Shown here: piece after piece, positions 1-12,858 of the stretch
How the letters are laid out: each line of letters begins with the position of its first letter
Numbering within the stretch: the first letter of the stretch is position 1
Source: Ficedula albicollis
Taxonomy: Eukaryota; Chordata; Aves; Passeriformes; Muscicapidae
Reading direction: 5' to 3'
Assembly (NCBI RefSeq): GCF_000247815.1
Contig: NC_021674.1
Location: 32,971,462 to 33,035,461, forward strand
Length of the DNA stretch: 64,000 nucleotides
Position numbers and translations under genes: made by a program
The notes under the pieces: generated by a model
What the model saw: only the letters and a program-made list of their open reading frames with translations
The model's database searches: none
What the model was told of the DNA's origin: nothing

Positions 1-1908
1 AAGCTTGGAGTGCTCAGGGCTTAGCATAACTGAACTATTAATTAAAATTCTGGAGTAGAAACTGAATATCCAAGGCTAGTCAGAATGAAACTACAAAAGT
101 GCATATTTCTGATTGAAATACAGCCCTTGTGCACCTAGCTTGAGGGTGAGTCTCAGTAAAACTCATTGCAAATCTTCCTATAGCCTGTTTCACATACAAG
201 TTATTTCTTTGATTTGGTTTTCTCTAGCTGAATACACTGTGATTTGTGTGGTCGACGTCTGTTGGTCTAAGCACCTGGTATGTCAGAAGAAGTGTTCATA
301 CTCTATTTTATTTGCTTCTCCATCTGGAGAGAAGATGAAAACTAACAGTTTAATTTTAGAGCTGAAAGATGATTGCATACTGTAGTGGTGAGTGCAGTAG
401 AATTTAGGCAGAGCAAAATGTCCAAATATCCACTTTCATAATGTCTGCTCACTAGGCTTTGTGTTTCACTTCAGTCAACACCCTCCATCTTTTAATGTTT
501 CTCCACCCATACCTAAAAAATAATCTTTTTAATATTTGCATGCACAGCTAAGCTGGCAGGGTGTTGGTTAGAAGCCCTGTTAATGAAAGTTAAAATCTTG
601 AGCAGTAGTTCTTTCAAAGCTCGACCTTTTCAAATTATGCCTCAATTGAGCTGTTTTGAAGTAGTGGATGCTGAGGAAACAAACAAATAATTTGATGGTA
701 TTAATTTGCTCAGCTGTTTGGTTGAAGGTTGCTTATGGACAGAAAACATGGTCAAAGACAAAGTTCCAGAAATTTGCTTTTCTGTTTGTTGCTTTTGAAA
801 GGGGAAAATAAAATGTTTCAAGAACCAAATTTTTCCTTATTTAAGCTTCTCTAATTTTAAATGAGAACACTATTTTCTTCATTTTTCAGAGACAGTGGAA
901 AAGGGAGTTAATTCTCAGCACGCAGCAATCTTCTAGCATTTCCTTCATGGGTAACTGCTGTGTGTGCTGTGTTTGCTGACAGTTGTTTGAAGTGCCATAT
1001 ACAAAGAAATACTATGTTTTATGGAAGGACTTCTTTTTAATTCACAAAAGGCTGAAAAGAATGTAAAGTTGTTGCATGTCTCTGCAGTACTTATAGAAGA
1101 GGGAGGAATAAAGGAAAACTTTAGGACTGTGTGTGGCGGGAAAATGGAAAGAGGCAGTCCTGAAATTCAGTACTAATGGAATTAGTGTGAGCAAAACCAG
1201 GCCCTGAGTATTTTAAAGGATATAGAGCACTTTAAAGACCTAAAGATCTGATCTTGTTTTCTGACGGCAGTGAAAGTTGTTTATCATTAGAGGCAAAAAA
1301 TCAGAATCCTTCTTGCTCTTGCAAGATTTAGTTTCTTTTGGTTAGTATTTTACATTGAAAAATCTAATGTGTTTCAAATTAGGGTAATTTGAGGTTTTGG
1401 ATAGGAGCTCTCTAATAAGCATAATCAAGAAAAGATGTTCCACAGAGTAAGTTGCATAATATCTGAATTTGTTACTGTGTTTTACTTCCCCATCTGCCCC
1501 ACCCAACCAATACCAGAAGAGTTTACATTTATTTTTAGCTTTACAGGGTTTCTATTTAATTTTTTTCTAGTCACTAACATATCACAGTGGTATCTTGACT
1601 CCTGAAAAGTTTCTGGTAGCTGGAAACCCTGGGGAGCTCAAAGGGGCAGGAGAATGTTGTGGGGGGTGGCAGGGAAGGGAGAGGGGGCCAGTTCAGCACC
1701 AACAGCTCTTCATCTGCATCTGTGCTCTCCAAGAGCTGAATTGAGAGGGTGGTATTACAAACATCTGAAAACTGAATTTTGTACTGGCATCAAATCTCAG
1801 TGATCCAAGTCAGGGAGCTCCTCAGCTGTGAGCAGGGTGCCGTGGGTCTGCAGCGGGGCTACCCACACGCCGTGTTTGCTGGCCAAGCCTTTTCACAGCT
1901 CTCTGGTA

Positions 1909-2085
1909 GCTGTGACACCCATTTCCCTCACATGGGATTTTTCTGCATGTAGGACTGCTGTGATATCATTTGAAATGAACATCTGGGCTGTTTCTTGGCT
2001 GTGACACCCATTTCCCTCACACGGGATTTTTCTGCATGTAGGACTGCTGTGAAATCATTTGAAATGAACATCTGGGCTGTTTCTT
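1909..2085. repeat. tandem duplication, 89-bp period, 2 copies
   Basis: Copies at 1909-1996 and 1998-2085, both starting GCTGTGACACCCATTTCC. They differ at two positions (CATGGG/CACGGG and GATATC/GAAATC). Direct orientation, one base between copies, no known repeat family. Confidence 0.95.
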
Positions 2086-2833
2086 ATACTATTTACTTCT
2101 GTTTCCATACTTGTTTTAAAATTAAATGAACGTTGTAGAAGGCAAAGGGACAACATTTCTGTAAGTTACTGCACATTATGAGCCACTGTGGCTCAAATAC
2201 GTCCCTCCCTGTGGAAGTCTCTTTACAGCCTTGTTTGGCTACATGGAGAAGCACTGGGTTGCAGACTACTGACTTTACCCTAAAAAATTCTTTCTGTTTG
2301 AGACATTGCTCACAGTGACTTAGGCAACCTGTTTCATGGATTTATCTCATGAGTGATGTACTAAAGCTGCAAATGAAATGTGACATAAGAATCACTTTCC
2401 TGAGATGAGACCTAAAGACATTTTAATGCATTGAATCAAGAATAGGCTTAAGACTTAAGGCAGTGTCCCAAATCTGTCAGCAGGACCACAGTTGCTTCCC
2501 ACCCAGGCAGAGCGTGTCCCAGGGTGCACAGCACTGTTCTGCACATTTACTCCTGCTTTGGAGTGTGCCACAATGTAGACTTGACCATATGAGTTCTGAG
2601 CCCAGTTTGTACATGTACAGTCAGTGATTTCTGCTCTGTCACTGTAAAGGAAGCCTGAGGATTGCCTCATCTAAGAAAGCAAGGGAGGAGGTTGCTGTGG
2701 TATACAGTGAGTTTGTACAATGATGGGGAATCTTTAGCAATCATGTCCCAGATGGTGACTTGAGCATCTGTTCTGCCAGGTACCATAACCCACACAGATC
2801 TGGATTGCGCCACATGGAATGAGCAAAAATGTC

Positions 2834-3061
2834 AGGAGCCTCTATGTGAACATCAGGAAGCACTTCTACCATGCAGGGGACTGAGCACTGACTCAAGTTG
2901 CCCGAAGAGGTGTTGTGGAGTCCATTGGAGATGCTCAAAATCTGTTTGGACCAGACCTGGTCCTGGGCAGTCTGTTTTAGGTGGTCCTACTTGGGCAGGG
3001 AGGTTGTATAGAGATCTCCTCCAGGGGCCCCTTCCAAACTCAGCTGTTCTGTGGTTCTGTT
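2834..3061 (+). mobile_element. CR1 LINE fragment, 3' end
   Basis: Matches the 3' end of avian CR1 elements as I know them: a degraded 'aacatgaggaagaacttcttt' part near 2845, 'gttgtggagtccattggaga' near 2912, and the terminal 'gagatctcctccaggggccccttccaa' to 'ttctgtggttctgt' part at 3010-3061. It is 5' truncated, as is usual for CR1, and too diverged for an intact reading frame. Sense relative to KIF26B. Confidence 0.8.
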
Positions 3062-3274
3062 GCTTTGCTTCTCACTGAAGAACCTACAAGTACTCTTGGA
3101 TCAGCCAGAACTGGGGACCTGGGCAAGTAGAGTATAGGAAGTACATGGTTTTACAATTTCTGTTTGGAACTGATTTTGCAAGAAGGGGTCAGAATTATTT
3201 ATTCATTGTATTGCAGATTTCCATCTTGAAGTTAAAAACACTTCTAAATGTGATTGAGAGGAATAACTTGGGCA

Positions 3275-3376
3275 GTCTTCAAACCTTTGAGATTTCTTTT
3301 TGTACTGCCCTCTGAGAGCTGACTTGTCTTCAAACCTTTGGGGTTTCTTTTTGTACTGCCCTCTGAGAGCTGACTT
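3275..3376. repeat. tandem duplication, 51-bp period, 2 copies
   Basis: Copies at 3275-3325 and 3326-3376, abutting, starting GTCTTCAAACCTTTG. They differ at two positions (GAGATTT/GGGGTTT). Confidence 0.95.
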
Positions 3377-5638
3377 TATATGCTATAAATAGCAAAGATA
3401 CTTCTCTGTGTAGATTTTTAAAAAATACCAACATGAGCATGAGGAAACTAGCCATAACAAAGTTCAGGACAGAGATGTTTCAGTGCTTATTTGTGTGGAA
3501 GAGGGCTGCAAACACCTTATGCATCTGATATGTCTGGCATTGCTGCCAAGTATAAGTGTGAAACCAATTTTGTACAAAGTCTGGCTGGGAACAGGGGCAG
3601 AAGGTTGGGTGGGGAATGAGAGGTTCACATCTGTTGTGGAAGATGGTGTAGAATGTTCTAGCTGTGCAGGTAGAATTCTCCCTAGAAACAAAATGAATGT
3701 AATAAGTAGTGGTGTATTCAATGGTTTGGTTTTTTTAAAATCCATACAAACTCTGATATACGTACACATGTCAGATTTCATTAGTTATATTTGCACTGGA
3801 TACCAACTGATGGCTCTGTAATCCTTCCCTTTCCATGTCCCTTAAGCTTTGCATAATAAATTCAGAAAATGCTACAGAAGTGGATGCCAGAAAAGGTCTC
3901 TGGTGAAATTTTGTTAGCATGCCAGAAAACATTCCGTGGATGGTAACTTGGGGAGAGTAAGTTAAATTACAATACTAAATGCAGGGTTTAGTTGAGAACA
4001 TGAAGAGCATTTAAAATTAGGGGAGGGGAAGGGGAGTTCAACTTCCCAGTAACTCCAGACTGCCAGTCCCTTTGGTAATGAGTGGAGTCCTCAATGGGGG
4101 CACTGTAAGCATTAATAAAACAAAAAGATCCCAGTGTTCTAGTATCACATCTGGAAAACCTTAGAGGACCTTAGATGTAGCTTGTGTAGTGTTGATGATA
4201 AAATAATTTCAGATACTGTGAGCTGGAGCAACAGTTCTGCTTATTAATATCAAACCAAATTTTAAGGTACAGATGGATGCAAAACTAGCTAAAATGCTTG
4301 TAATTAAAAATGCCAAATAATTTGATTGTGCAGTGCAACTATATATCCATCTGCAAAATTGAAGTATGGGTGACAAAAAAAAAAATCTCCTCCACTTTAC
4401 AGCATACGAGGTGGAGCCACTGTATGCTTCCAAAGTGAAATAATGAGTGGTTGGCATGCAGGAGTCAGTACTTGCATTCAGCTTCCAGCTTGCAAATGCA
4501 GTTTGTTTTTCCTATGAGACACAGCTTGTGTTCTTGCTAGCTTGAGTAGTGCAGAATTCTAAGGTTCTTCTGCCTGTGTCGCTTGCTCATAAGAAAAAGT
4601 AAATACAAACTAAGAGTGAATTATTGTAGGGCAGTCTCTAACCTTTGCTCAGGTCCTGAGTAGAAGGGCTGACAATGGACAATCTGTTTCATTCAATAAA
4701 CAACCTCATGTTTGGCAGCTTTTCTTTGCAAGGTTGTTTGCTTCCCTGCCAGGTGTCACTGCTCAAGAGTCCCTGTTGCTCCTCATGGCTTATCTAAGGG
4801 CTGTAGGCACCAAGGTCGGGGATGCAGATACTGCTGTGGGAGCTGGCTGCAAAGTGCTCCGTGCTTTGGGAATGGCCTAAAACCTTTAAAGTGGCACCTT
4901 TTAATCACTGCTGACCTACTCAGGCTCCCTCAGCCCTCTGACTCTCAATTTAGCTCCATCTCAGAGCTACTTTTCTGCTCCAGCACTAGAAGTAGAAATA
5001 GTGAGATTGGATGCTAATTCCAGGACATCATGCTCCTTAGCTTGTGCCTCATCTCCTTCAGAGAAGAATAATCTCTGGTGGGAACTGTCTGGGTCTGCCT
5101 GGATCAGAAGGAGTAAAGATGTGTACGAGAGATGAATAGATTAATAATAAAATGAGACCCAAGCTCTGGAAATGAAACTAAGGAAAATAAGGTAATGCAG
5201 TGGTAGGACAGTTTCCTCACAATTGTTTTCTTTCTGGACATGTAGCTTTCAGCTATTCAGGCAAAAAAAAAAAAAAAATTAAACCAGTAAAATAACTATT
5301 CCTTGTTTGTCCCTTCCTTGCACTGTTTTCTTTCTCAGATTATGTTAACACCATTGTCTTTGTTTGTTTTTTTTAGTTGTTTTTTTAAAAAAATCTAAAT
5401 CCAGATGTTGGTTTTCTGTCAATAAATAACAAAAATCAGATTTTCTTTTTTTTTTGTTTTTATGAATTATGCATGTATGTAGATTTTAAAATGTGTTTAG
5501 TTAATCAATGGTGGCTGAAATTTGTAGAAAGTACTTTAAGAGGTCCTTTGTTTATTCTGCTGATTGTAAGTGATTTTTGTTTAAGAAGGTATGTCTGGAT
5601 TTTCTTAAATTTGGTTTGATTTCTGAATCAGTAGTGGG

Positions 5639-5666
5639 GAAACCTGGAGCTTGAAACCTGGAGCTT
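5639..5666. repeat. short tandem duplication, 14 bp x 2
   Basis: GAAACCTGGAGCTT occurs twice in succession without a spacer. It has the same head-to-tail form as the longer duplications in the window. Confidence 0.9.
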
Positions 5667-6008
5667 GATTTAGAGGGTTACTCTGTAGATTAATTGTGAG
5701 AGGTGCCTTTGGTTAGAGGGGAAAGGGAAGAGCAGTGCCATAGTGGCAGTGATTGTTTCTACAGCTATTAGCTTTGTTCATTCAGATGTAATTCCCATTT
5801 CCCTATTGATAATGCTGTGACTGGGTGCACAACAAATCCTGTACTAGTCTGAGGTCATGATCAGTGTCTTTTAATCTTTACAGAAGTTGGAAATCAATAC
5901 TTCTCCTCACTGGTTAGAGAGCTTTTCATCTGGAACTGTAACTTGAGGTACATTGTATTTTTGTTTAAGACTGGCTAATGTTACCAGCCTCTACTGGAAG
6001 TTTTTTCT

Positions 6009-6011
<3 letters not shown>

Positions 6012-6055
<44 letters not shown>
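6012..6055. repeat. poly-T run (about 44 T)
   Basis: A 44-base uninterrupted T run, equal to poly-A on the minus strand. I checked the adjacent sequence at 6056-6280 in antisense and saw no AATAAA close to the run and no known protein, so a retrocopy tail is not shown. Confidence 0.9.
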
Positions 6056-6056
<1 letters not shown>

Positions 6057-6901
6057 TGTGGCTCACTTGGGGACTATTTGGAGAAAGATTTGTAATCTTA
6101 GCCTTCATCAGACCACACAAGTCAAGAGGCTGATCCCTTCTTGGGTTGTCAGCAGTCAGCTTAATCAGGACAGAACGTGAGCTGTGGTGGGAATGGGTTG
6201 GACATGTTTTTAGCCCACACCTGTAGATCGGTGTCATGGGGGGCCAGCAACACTGAGCTGTTTGGCAGGGAAGGCTCATTATGTGCCTGTCCCCTGTGGT
6301 CCCTCAGCAAGGGCTTGAGGCTTCTGTTCGCAGAGAATGGATGTGGGGAGGGGAGTGCTTGGCCTCCTTCAGCTGTGAATGCTTTCATTGAGACCTCGGT
6401 GAGAACTCTTTCCAGCTGAGCCCTCTTGCGTCCTTCACCATTTGAATTGTTTGGGACTTTGTGAGGGTGCAGAGGATGGGATACAGGCTGTGGCAGCCTG
6501 GGCTTTCACAGCGTGAGTAATTTTGAACAAACCCAATAGTTCTGCATTGAAACAGTGCCTACTTTTTGAGTTTCTGTTATTCTTTTTTTAATAGATGACA
6601 GCAACAGGAGGTTATTAGCTGTACACCAAAGCTCCCCTAATCTGTCTATAAAGATGTATATTCAAACAGAGCATTTACCAGCCTGGAGAAGCACAGTGGT
6701 AAACGTTAGACCATGTTGCTTGCTTCTGGCTGTGAGTGTTCAGAAGCAGCAGTGGTCTCAGGGGGCTGACCATGGCCCACAGGATCATACTGTACTCTGT
6801 ACCAAGTTCAGTTAGCTTCAGATTCATTAAGGGTTCTTCTATACCCACATCACCAGATGCCTGGCAGCCAAGTAGCCCGTCAGCCTCTGGACCCAAGCTG
6901 C

Positions 6902-6998
6902 TACCTTCCCTGAGGGTAGCTTGAGTCAGTGCTGGTGTAGTCAGTGCCTGTACCTTCCCTCAGGGCAGCTTGAGTCAGTGCTGGTGTAGTCAGTGCCT
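6902..6998. repeat. tandem duplication, 49-bp period, 2 copies
   Basis: Copies at 6902-6950 and 6951-6998, starting TACCTTCCCT and containing CTTGAGTCAGTGCTGGTG. Two mismatches (TGAGGGT/CAGGGCA). Confidence 0.93.
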
Positions 6999-7324
6999 TC
7001 TGGATCACCTGGCAGAGAAAGAGCCAAATGCAGGTTCTGCAAAAGCCATGGTGAGTGAATTTGGAGCTCTCTTCTTGTCATGTAAAGCCACACTCAGAAT
7101 CCTGACAGTTTCCATCGTGACCGCTGCTTCTTGTCTTCCCCACACATCTTCCTGCACTCACCAGCCCCTCACAGCGACTCTGTCACCTACTCTTGGCACA
7201 AAATACCAAAACCTGTGCAATTCCTGCCTCAGCAGATGCAGGCAGAGTCTGCTGAAGTGGAGCTGAATCATATATGAAGTATATATGTGTTTATAGTTTG
7301 GGTTGAAAGTCACACACTGACACA

Positions 7325-7900
7325 GTGTAATGAAGTTTAGCAGGTATGTTTGTAGCAGACTTAAGAAAAAAAAGGCTGTGTGTCATAACACACTTTCTGC
7401 CGTGTGTGTTGGTGTGGCTAAACAGTGAAATATCCCAAGGCTGGAGAAAAGAGTTTTGCATGGAGAAAAGGTGTCCTGTGCATGGCAATTTGCCCTTATG
7501 CTGTATATAAGGGAGTCATGACAGAATTACTCAGTTTGCACTGAGAGTAGTTCAGATTTCTGTTGCTTTCATGAGTTTCTTCAGGATTTTGTTTTTCTCT
7601 TTTTTTCCCCTGGTGTAATGAAGTTTAGCAGGTATGTTTGCAGCAGACTTGAGAAAAAAAAGGCTGTGTGTCATAACACACTTTCTGCCGTGTGTGTTGG
7701 TGTGGCTAAACAGTGAAATATCCCAAGGCTGGAGAAAAGAGTTTTGCCTGGAGAAAAGGTGTCCTGTGCACGGCAATTTGCCCTTATGCTGTATATAAGA
7801 GAGTCATGACAGAATTACTCAGTTTGCACTGAGAGTAGTTCAGATTTCTGTTGCTTTCATGAGTTTCTTCAGGATTTTGTTTTTCTCTCTTTTCCCCTTT
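7325..7900. repeat. tandem duplication, 288-bp period, 2 copies
   Basis: Copies at 7325-7612 and 7613-7900, abutting, with no indel between them and about six substitutions (about 98% identical). Both start GTGTAATGAAGTTTAGCAGG. The near-identical minus-strand ORFs in the two copies (starting MPCTGHLFS) are a result of the duplication, not evidence for a gene. Confidence 0.95.
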
Positions 7901-8766
7901 GCATATCACAAATATTTATACTGTGCTAATAAAATATAAGCTGATCTTGCAACTGGAGTGGAAATCAAACCAAACAGCTTTGCTCATGTAATTACTCCCA
8001 GCTGAAAAGCTCAGGTGTGCTCCTGCTTCTTGCACTGTATTCTAGGTGGAATAAATGTTCTTTCATGGCTGCTCTAATGCTTTTAGATTTGGTCACATGG
8101 AAGTTAGGGCATGTAACACCCTCAAAAGTAAATTTTAACTTTTCTGCTGCATTTTTGCTTGTTTTCATATGTTTATAATATTTTATGCAAGTGTAAAAGT
8201 GGCATTGATATATTTAAACTATTGCACATGAAAAATCTGTAGAATATTATGAGATTAGAAGTGATAAAAGAAGCATACATGCATGTACAAATTTTACATC
8301 CTAAGATAAGTTTTGATATGTTACACCTCATTTTAGGTGTTCCAGGGATCACAGGCAGTAGTTATAAGTGATTTCATGTGCACAAAAGAAATTAAGCAAA
8401 ACTATAATTAGACAATTTGATGACTAGATCATTAACAAGTTCTTAATATAACTGTGCTAATAAAACAGCTTTAAATGCAAAACTGTATCTGGTTACTGTC
8501 TGGTATTACATCAAAGCTGAGGAGCTTTCACAAGCAAACATAACTCACAGTGAGAGTGTAAAACTGTTAGAATTACTTTTCACTGGGTTGCACTGAGATT
8601 TTTATTTTTTCAGTTCACAGTATTAATAGAAACAAACCCAAGTTCTAATAAAAAATAACGAATAAATAACATGCACGCCTGAAGTGTAAGTATGGTGTCA
8701 ATTAGCCTGAGCTGGGGTTATAGTGCAGAATGAGGTGGGGTGTCACAGCAGAGGGGCAGGAGCAGG

Positions 8767-8922
8767 GCTGCATTTGGGAGCTGTGCACCTGGTGAGCCTG
8801 AGGCTGGACTCCAAAAGGCTGTGCAAACCAGGAGGGGAGAAGGGTACCCGCTGCATTTGGGAGCTGTGCACCTGGTGAGCCTGAGGCTGGACTCCAAAAG
8901 GCTGTGCAAACCAGGAGGGGAG
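8767..8922. repeat. tandem duplication, 73-bp unit, 10-bp spacer
   Basis: Copies at 8767-8839 and 8850-8922, starting GCTGCATTTGGGAGCTG. I see no mismatch between them. The spacer is AAGGGTACCC. The unit is more GC-rich than its surroundings. Confidence 0.95.
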
Positions 8923-10903
8923 CATGGCCATTGTACTGCTGGCAGGAAAGGAACAGGATGGTGGTGCCTTTCCTTCTCTGAGGTTAAAAGGGGGTTTCCA
9001 AGAGGCTGAGTCACTGAAGGGTGGTTTGGTCTTGGACACAGTGAGAGTTTGCAGAGTCCTGATGCAGAAGGAAGCAGAAGAGTCCTTCTGTGGGTGAATG
9101 GCTTGGGGTGAGAAGGAGGTGATAATGGTAACAGGCCAAATGTTGCTGAGAGGGAAAGATTTACCAGATGGCAGTGAGACTGTGAGAGCCTGTATGGCTA
9201 GACAGCAGGGGACTTTGGCTGCCTGTGGAGCAAGTGGCTGTCAATACCTGGTATGTGGCCACTATTTAAAGCAGCAGCCCACTGCTGGCCTGATATGTGA
9301 TATGTGTCAAGGAGGATGTTTCAGACAGGTGGCGTCAAACCTCAGTGCTGCTTACAGAATGCTCTTATGCAACTTCTGTCTATCCAAAATACAGCATAAA
9401 GTCTTTTGGGAAAGCAGGGTAGCATACAACTCATTAATAGGAAAGTTGTGATCTTCCTTCTAGGTCAGCAGTTGTTTACCCCATCAATAGACCTTCAAAT
9501 TGCTTGTGTCAGAAATTAGGAGAAAAAAGTTCCTTCAAAGGTCATTGCCTTGATTTCTTCTCTCTCTCTCCCCTTCATCCCTTTCCAGTTTCACCATCAG
9601 CTTTAAGTAGATATTTTGTCTTTTTCTTCTGTAGTCTAAAGGATTGTACAGTCATCTTAGGACAGTTCTCAAGATCTCTTAACTAACCCTCCAGCTTATT
9701 CAATGCCTACTTTCTTGATCCTGGGTGCATTCCCATGAAGGAACTAACTTCTAAAGAGGGTGTGTGACAGCTCTGTGAGTATTGAGATGCGTGTTTAATT
9801 CAGTTGAGATGACAAGCTGATGGAAGTCCCCAGTCAGCAGTATTAGTGTGAGATGTGACTGCCACTGAGTGGTAGGAGCAGGCTTGTGTGCAGCTTCAAT
9901 GCTCTGCACGTACAAGGACTTGAGAACCAGTGCAGAGAGGAGACTCATTCCTATTTCCAAATTACACATTCTTAGCAATGTCAGCTATCTAATGCAAAGT
10001 TGAAACATAGAGAAGAGGCAAATACATTTCAGGTTTTTTTGTGCTTCTGACTGTGAACGTGCATGGGAGAGGCTTCATCAAAACTGTGAATTTGTCTTTG
10101 TGATCTCCTTTCCAAGTGGTTAGGAACAATATTTATTTTCTTGTTTCCTAGATGGCATGCAGATAAGCTCATCTAATTTGAATAAAGTGGGCAGAAATTT
10201 ACTTCTATTTGCTAAGAGTAAGATTTCTTGGATTGCTTGGTGGTTTCGTTTTCAAGGACATGAAAGAAGATCAAAGTGTGAATTTCAAATGTCCCTGTTA
10301 AACTGCAGCTCGTCAGGTTTTAACTGTCCATAATTAGTTCTGTACTAAGACTTGCAATGCTCTAATTCTAATCAAGTCATATCCTTGATGTTCCCAACTC
10401 CTCTCTCGTCAAGCTGAGATGGGCAGAAATCTGATAGCAGCAGAAAAGAAGTTGGAAAAGAGAACCTGAATGAATGTTGCTTGAGGAGAGCATATTCAAG
10501 ATGAATGAAATACCTTTCATTTGCTGCACCTCATTGGAACCTCAGAGTGAAGTGGACAAAATGGTAAAATTCTTTCCAAAAGTCAATCAAATTAAAACAA
10601 ACAGAACACAATAACCCAAAACCAAAAGGAAGTTTTGCAAAGGCAAAGTTCTTTACCCTTTGTATAAGCCACCAACAACTGTATCAATCTATTGACGTTT
10701 TTCCTTTTTATTTGGTTATTCCCTTCCAAAACTGTGGTCTTGCATGCAATTTAAAGATAGTAATGCTTCTCAGAGAGGAGAGAAAAGCATAAGAGTGAGC
10801 AGCAGAAATGGCTTAAAAAAGCAGGATGCAAATGTTAGGAAGAGGAGCAAAATTTTTTGGTTCTCTGAAGCCTGTCAATTGTAGATGTTCTGAAGCTGAA
10901 TAG

Positions 10904-11365
10904 ATTTGTTTACGAAATTTTACATATTGAAACGCTCTTTTGAGATTTGCTAAATCATTAAATAAACCCCACAAAAATCTTTCCTAATGATTACTTTCTT
11001 AAAATAAAATATTCTCATGTTCAAAAAACAGTGGTTTTAGCTTGAGCTTGCCACAAACCTCTTTTAAATCAGGGGAACAGTAAGCATACAGGTGTCAGTT
11101 TGTTTACAAAATTTTACATATTGAAATGTTCTTTTGAGATTTGCTAAATCATTAAATAAACCCCACAAAAAATTTGTTTACGAAATTTTACATATTGAAA
11201 CGCTCTTTTGAGATTTGCTAAATCATTAAATAAACCCCACAAAAATCTTTCCTAATGATTACTTTCTTAAAATAAAATATTCTCATGTTCAAAAAACAGT
11301 GGTTTTAGCTTGAGCTTGCCACAAACCTCTTTTAAATCAGGGGAACAGTAAGCATACAGGTGTCA
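10904..11365. repeat. triplicated block: 194-bp copy, 72-bp diverged partial copy, 194-bp copy
   Basis: Full copies at 10904-11097 and 11172-11365 are identical by eye. Between them, 11099-11170 is a third copy of only the first 72 bp. It differs at TACGA/TACAA and AACGCTC/AATGTTC, which look mostly like CpG decay. Unit start: ATTTGTTTACGAAATTTTAC. Confidence 0.95.
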
Positions 11366-12049
11366 CAAATACTGTCCTGACCTTCTCATTTGTGATATTT
11401 AGTTACCTCACTTCAGGTATGACAGCTTTTCAAGAAGTCACTGCTTATTGTGTCAATAGGGCCTTAGTGCTGGCATTTGTTAAAGAACTCTTAATGCCTT
11501 CCTCTCAGGAAAAGCAAGATAAACTTGGAAAATTTAGGGGTGTGTCAGAACAAGAATTGCTACTGTAGCCTGATTTCTCAAAGAGGACTGAATGATCTGT
11601 TGATTAGATGTTTATCAAGGTTTCTCATAATGGGCAGGTCTGAAAGGATCAAAGAAAAGCTAATGTTACTCCAGTATTTTAACATGTCTGGCCCGTGTAA
11701 TCATAAGTCAGTCATGCTTTATGCTTATCTCAGATGAGCTTGAAAGGGTGGCTGAAAGAATCCCAGCTACTCAGAACAATGTCTTTATGAATGGCATCAG
11801 AGGTATTTTATGGCAAAAAGGTATCATGTCTGCCACTGTGGTGAGGAGTGATAGTAACATTTGGTTGATAAGGCTAACAGTTTGTAAACTCATGAAAGTA
11901 TCTAATCCTGATGATAGCTGGGGCAAATTTGCAGCTGGACCTCAGCTGAGCAAAGAGGCAGCAATAGCCACTGACTTCTGTGAGGTGATTGGAAACCTGA
12001 GCAAAAATGCATCTGAAGTACATCTGGGCTCTATGCAGGACAGTAAATT

Positions 12050-12170
12050 GCTTGTAGCAATGATTCAGGGAAGTACCAGGGGGTCAAGGTGAGCAATCAG
12101 TTGAACACAAGCTCATAGTGTGCTCTGGTGGCTAAGAAAGCAAATGCAATCTTTCCATATCCAGTCAGGA
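12050..12170 (+). mobile_element. possible ancient CR1 LINE remnant
   Basis: The part AACACAAGCTCATAGTGTG followed by TGGCTAAGAAAGCAAATGCA (12109-12151) resembles a conserved stretch near the 3' end of ORF2 in old reptile/bird CR1 elements ('gtgacgctgtggctaaaaaggcaaatgc'). The sequence 11525-12092 upstream, with open frames of 70 and 123 codons, could belong to the same element but I cannot align it. Tentative. Confidence 0.35.
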
Positions 12171-12685
12171 AAGTAGAATGCAAAGAAAGGAGAACAGAGA
12201 TGCTGCTTTTTCCAGCATAAGGGTTGAGATTTCTGCAATTCTGAGTTTGTTTCTATTCTTTGTCCTATCAGAAGGGTGCTGACAAATGCTGCCCTTTCAG
12301 CAACAGCTGAATTTGTCTGCCACATAACTGTAGAAGAATCTTCCCTCCATGAGACCCTGTTAGGCTGTGGCCAGAGATTTAGCAGAGCTCTAGACAACTG
12401 CATAGCAAAGCTCTTTGGTCAAGACTTGGATTTGCACCACTGACTGTGTATTTAGATTTTCCTGCTGCTGTTTCATCTCTTCTTCCCAACCCAATTAAAA
12501 ATCTGGCTGCTGTCTAGCTATCGAATGCTAACACAAACACCTGTGTGCCAGATGTGACCAGCTGTAAGGCTGTCAGTCCGTCAGTGCTGATCCATCAGCA
12601 GAGCCATGAGCCAGTCCATGGAGCAATTAGAAAACACTCTTTGGTTTTTTTTTTAATTCTCCTCCTTTTTCTGTCCCATTTTTAA

Positions 12686-12858
12686 TCCTCCTATTTTCCC
12701 AGGGTTTTCTCTCTTCAGTTTCCTACTGCTGCAAGTTTGTAAGGTGAGCCCTGCTCAGACTTTCTGTCTCTTCCTCCTATTTTCCCAGGGTTTTCTCTCT
12801 TCTGTTTCCTACTGCTGCAAGTTTGTAAGGTGAGCCCTGCTCAGACTTTCTGTCTCTT
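12686..12858. repeat. tandem duplication, 86-bp period, 2 copies
   Basis: Copies at 12686-12771 and 12772-12858, abutting, starting TCCTCCTATTTTCCCAGGG. One mismatch (CTTCAGTTT/CTTCTGTTT). Confidence 0.95.

Noticed and set aside
5965..6279. Minus-strand ORF containing a poly-lysine run
   Set aside because: The lysines are the translated T run at 6012-6055; the rest has no family resemblance.
7291..7776. Pair of similar minus-strand ORFs as a small gene family
   Set aside because: They are the same chance frame copied by the 288-bp tandem duplication.
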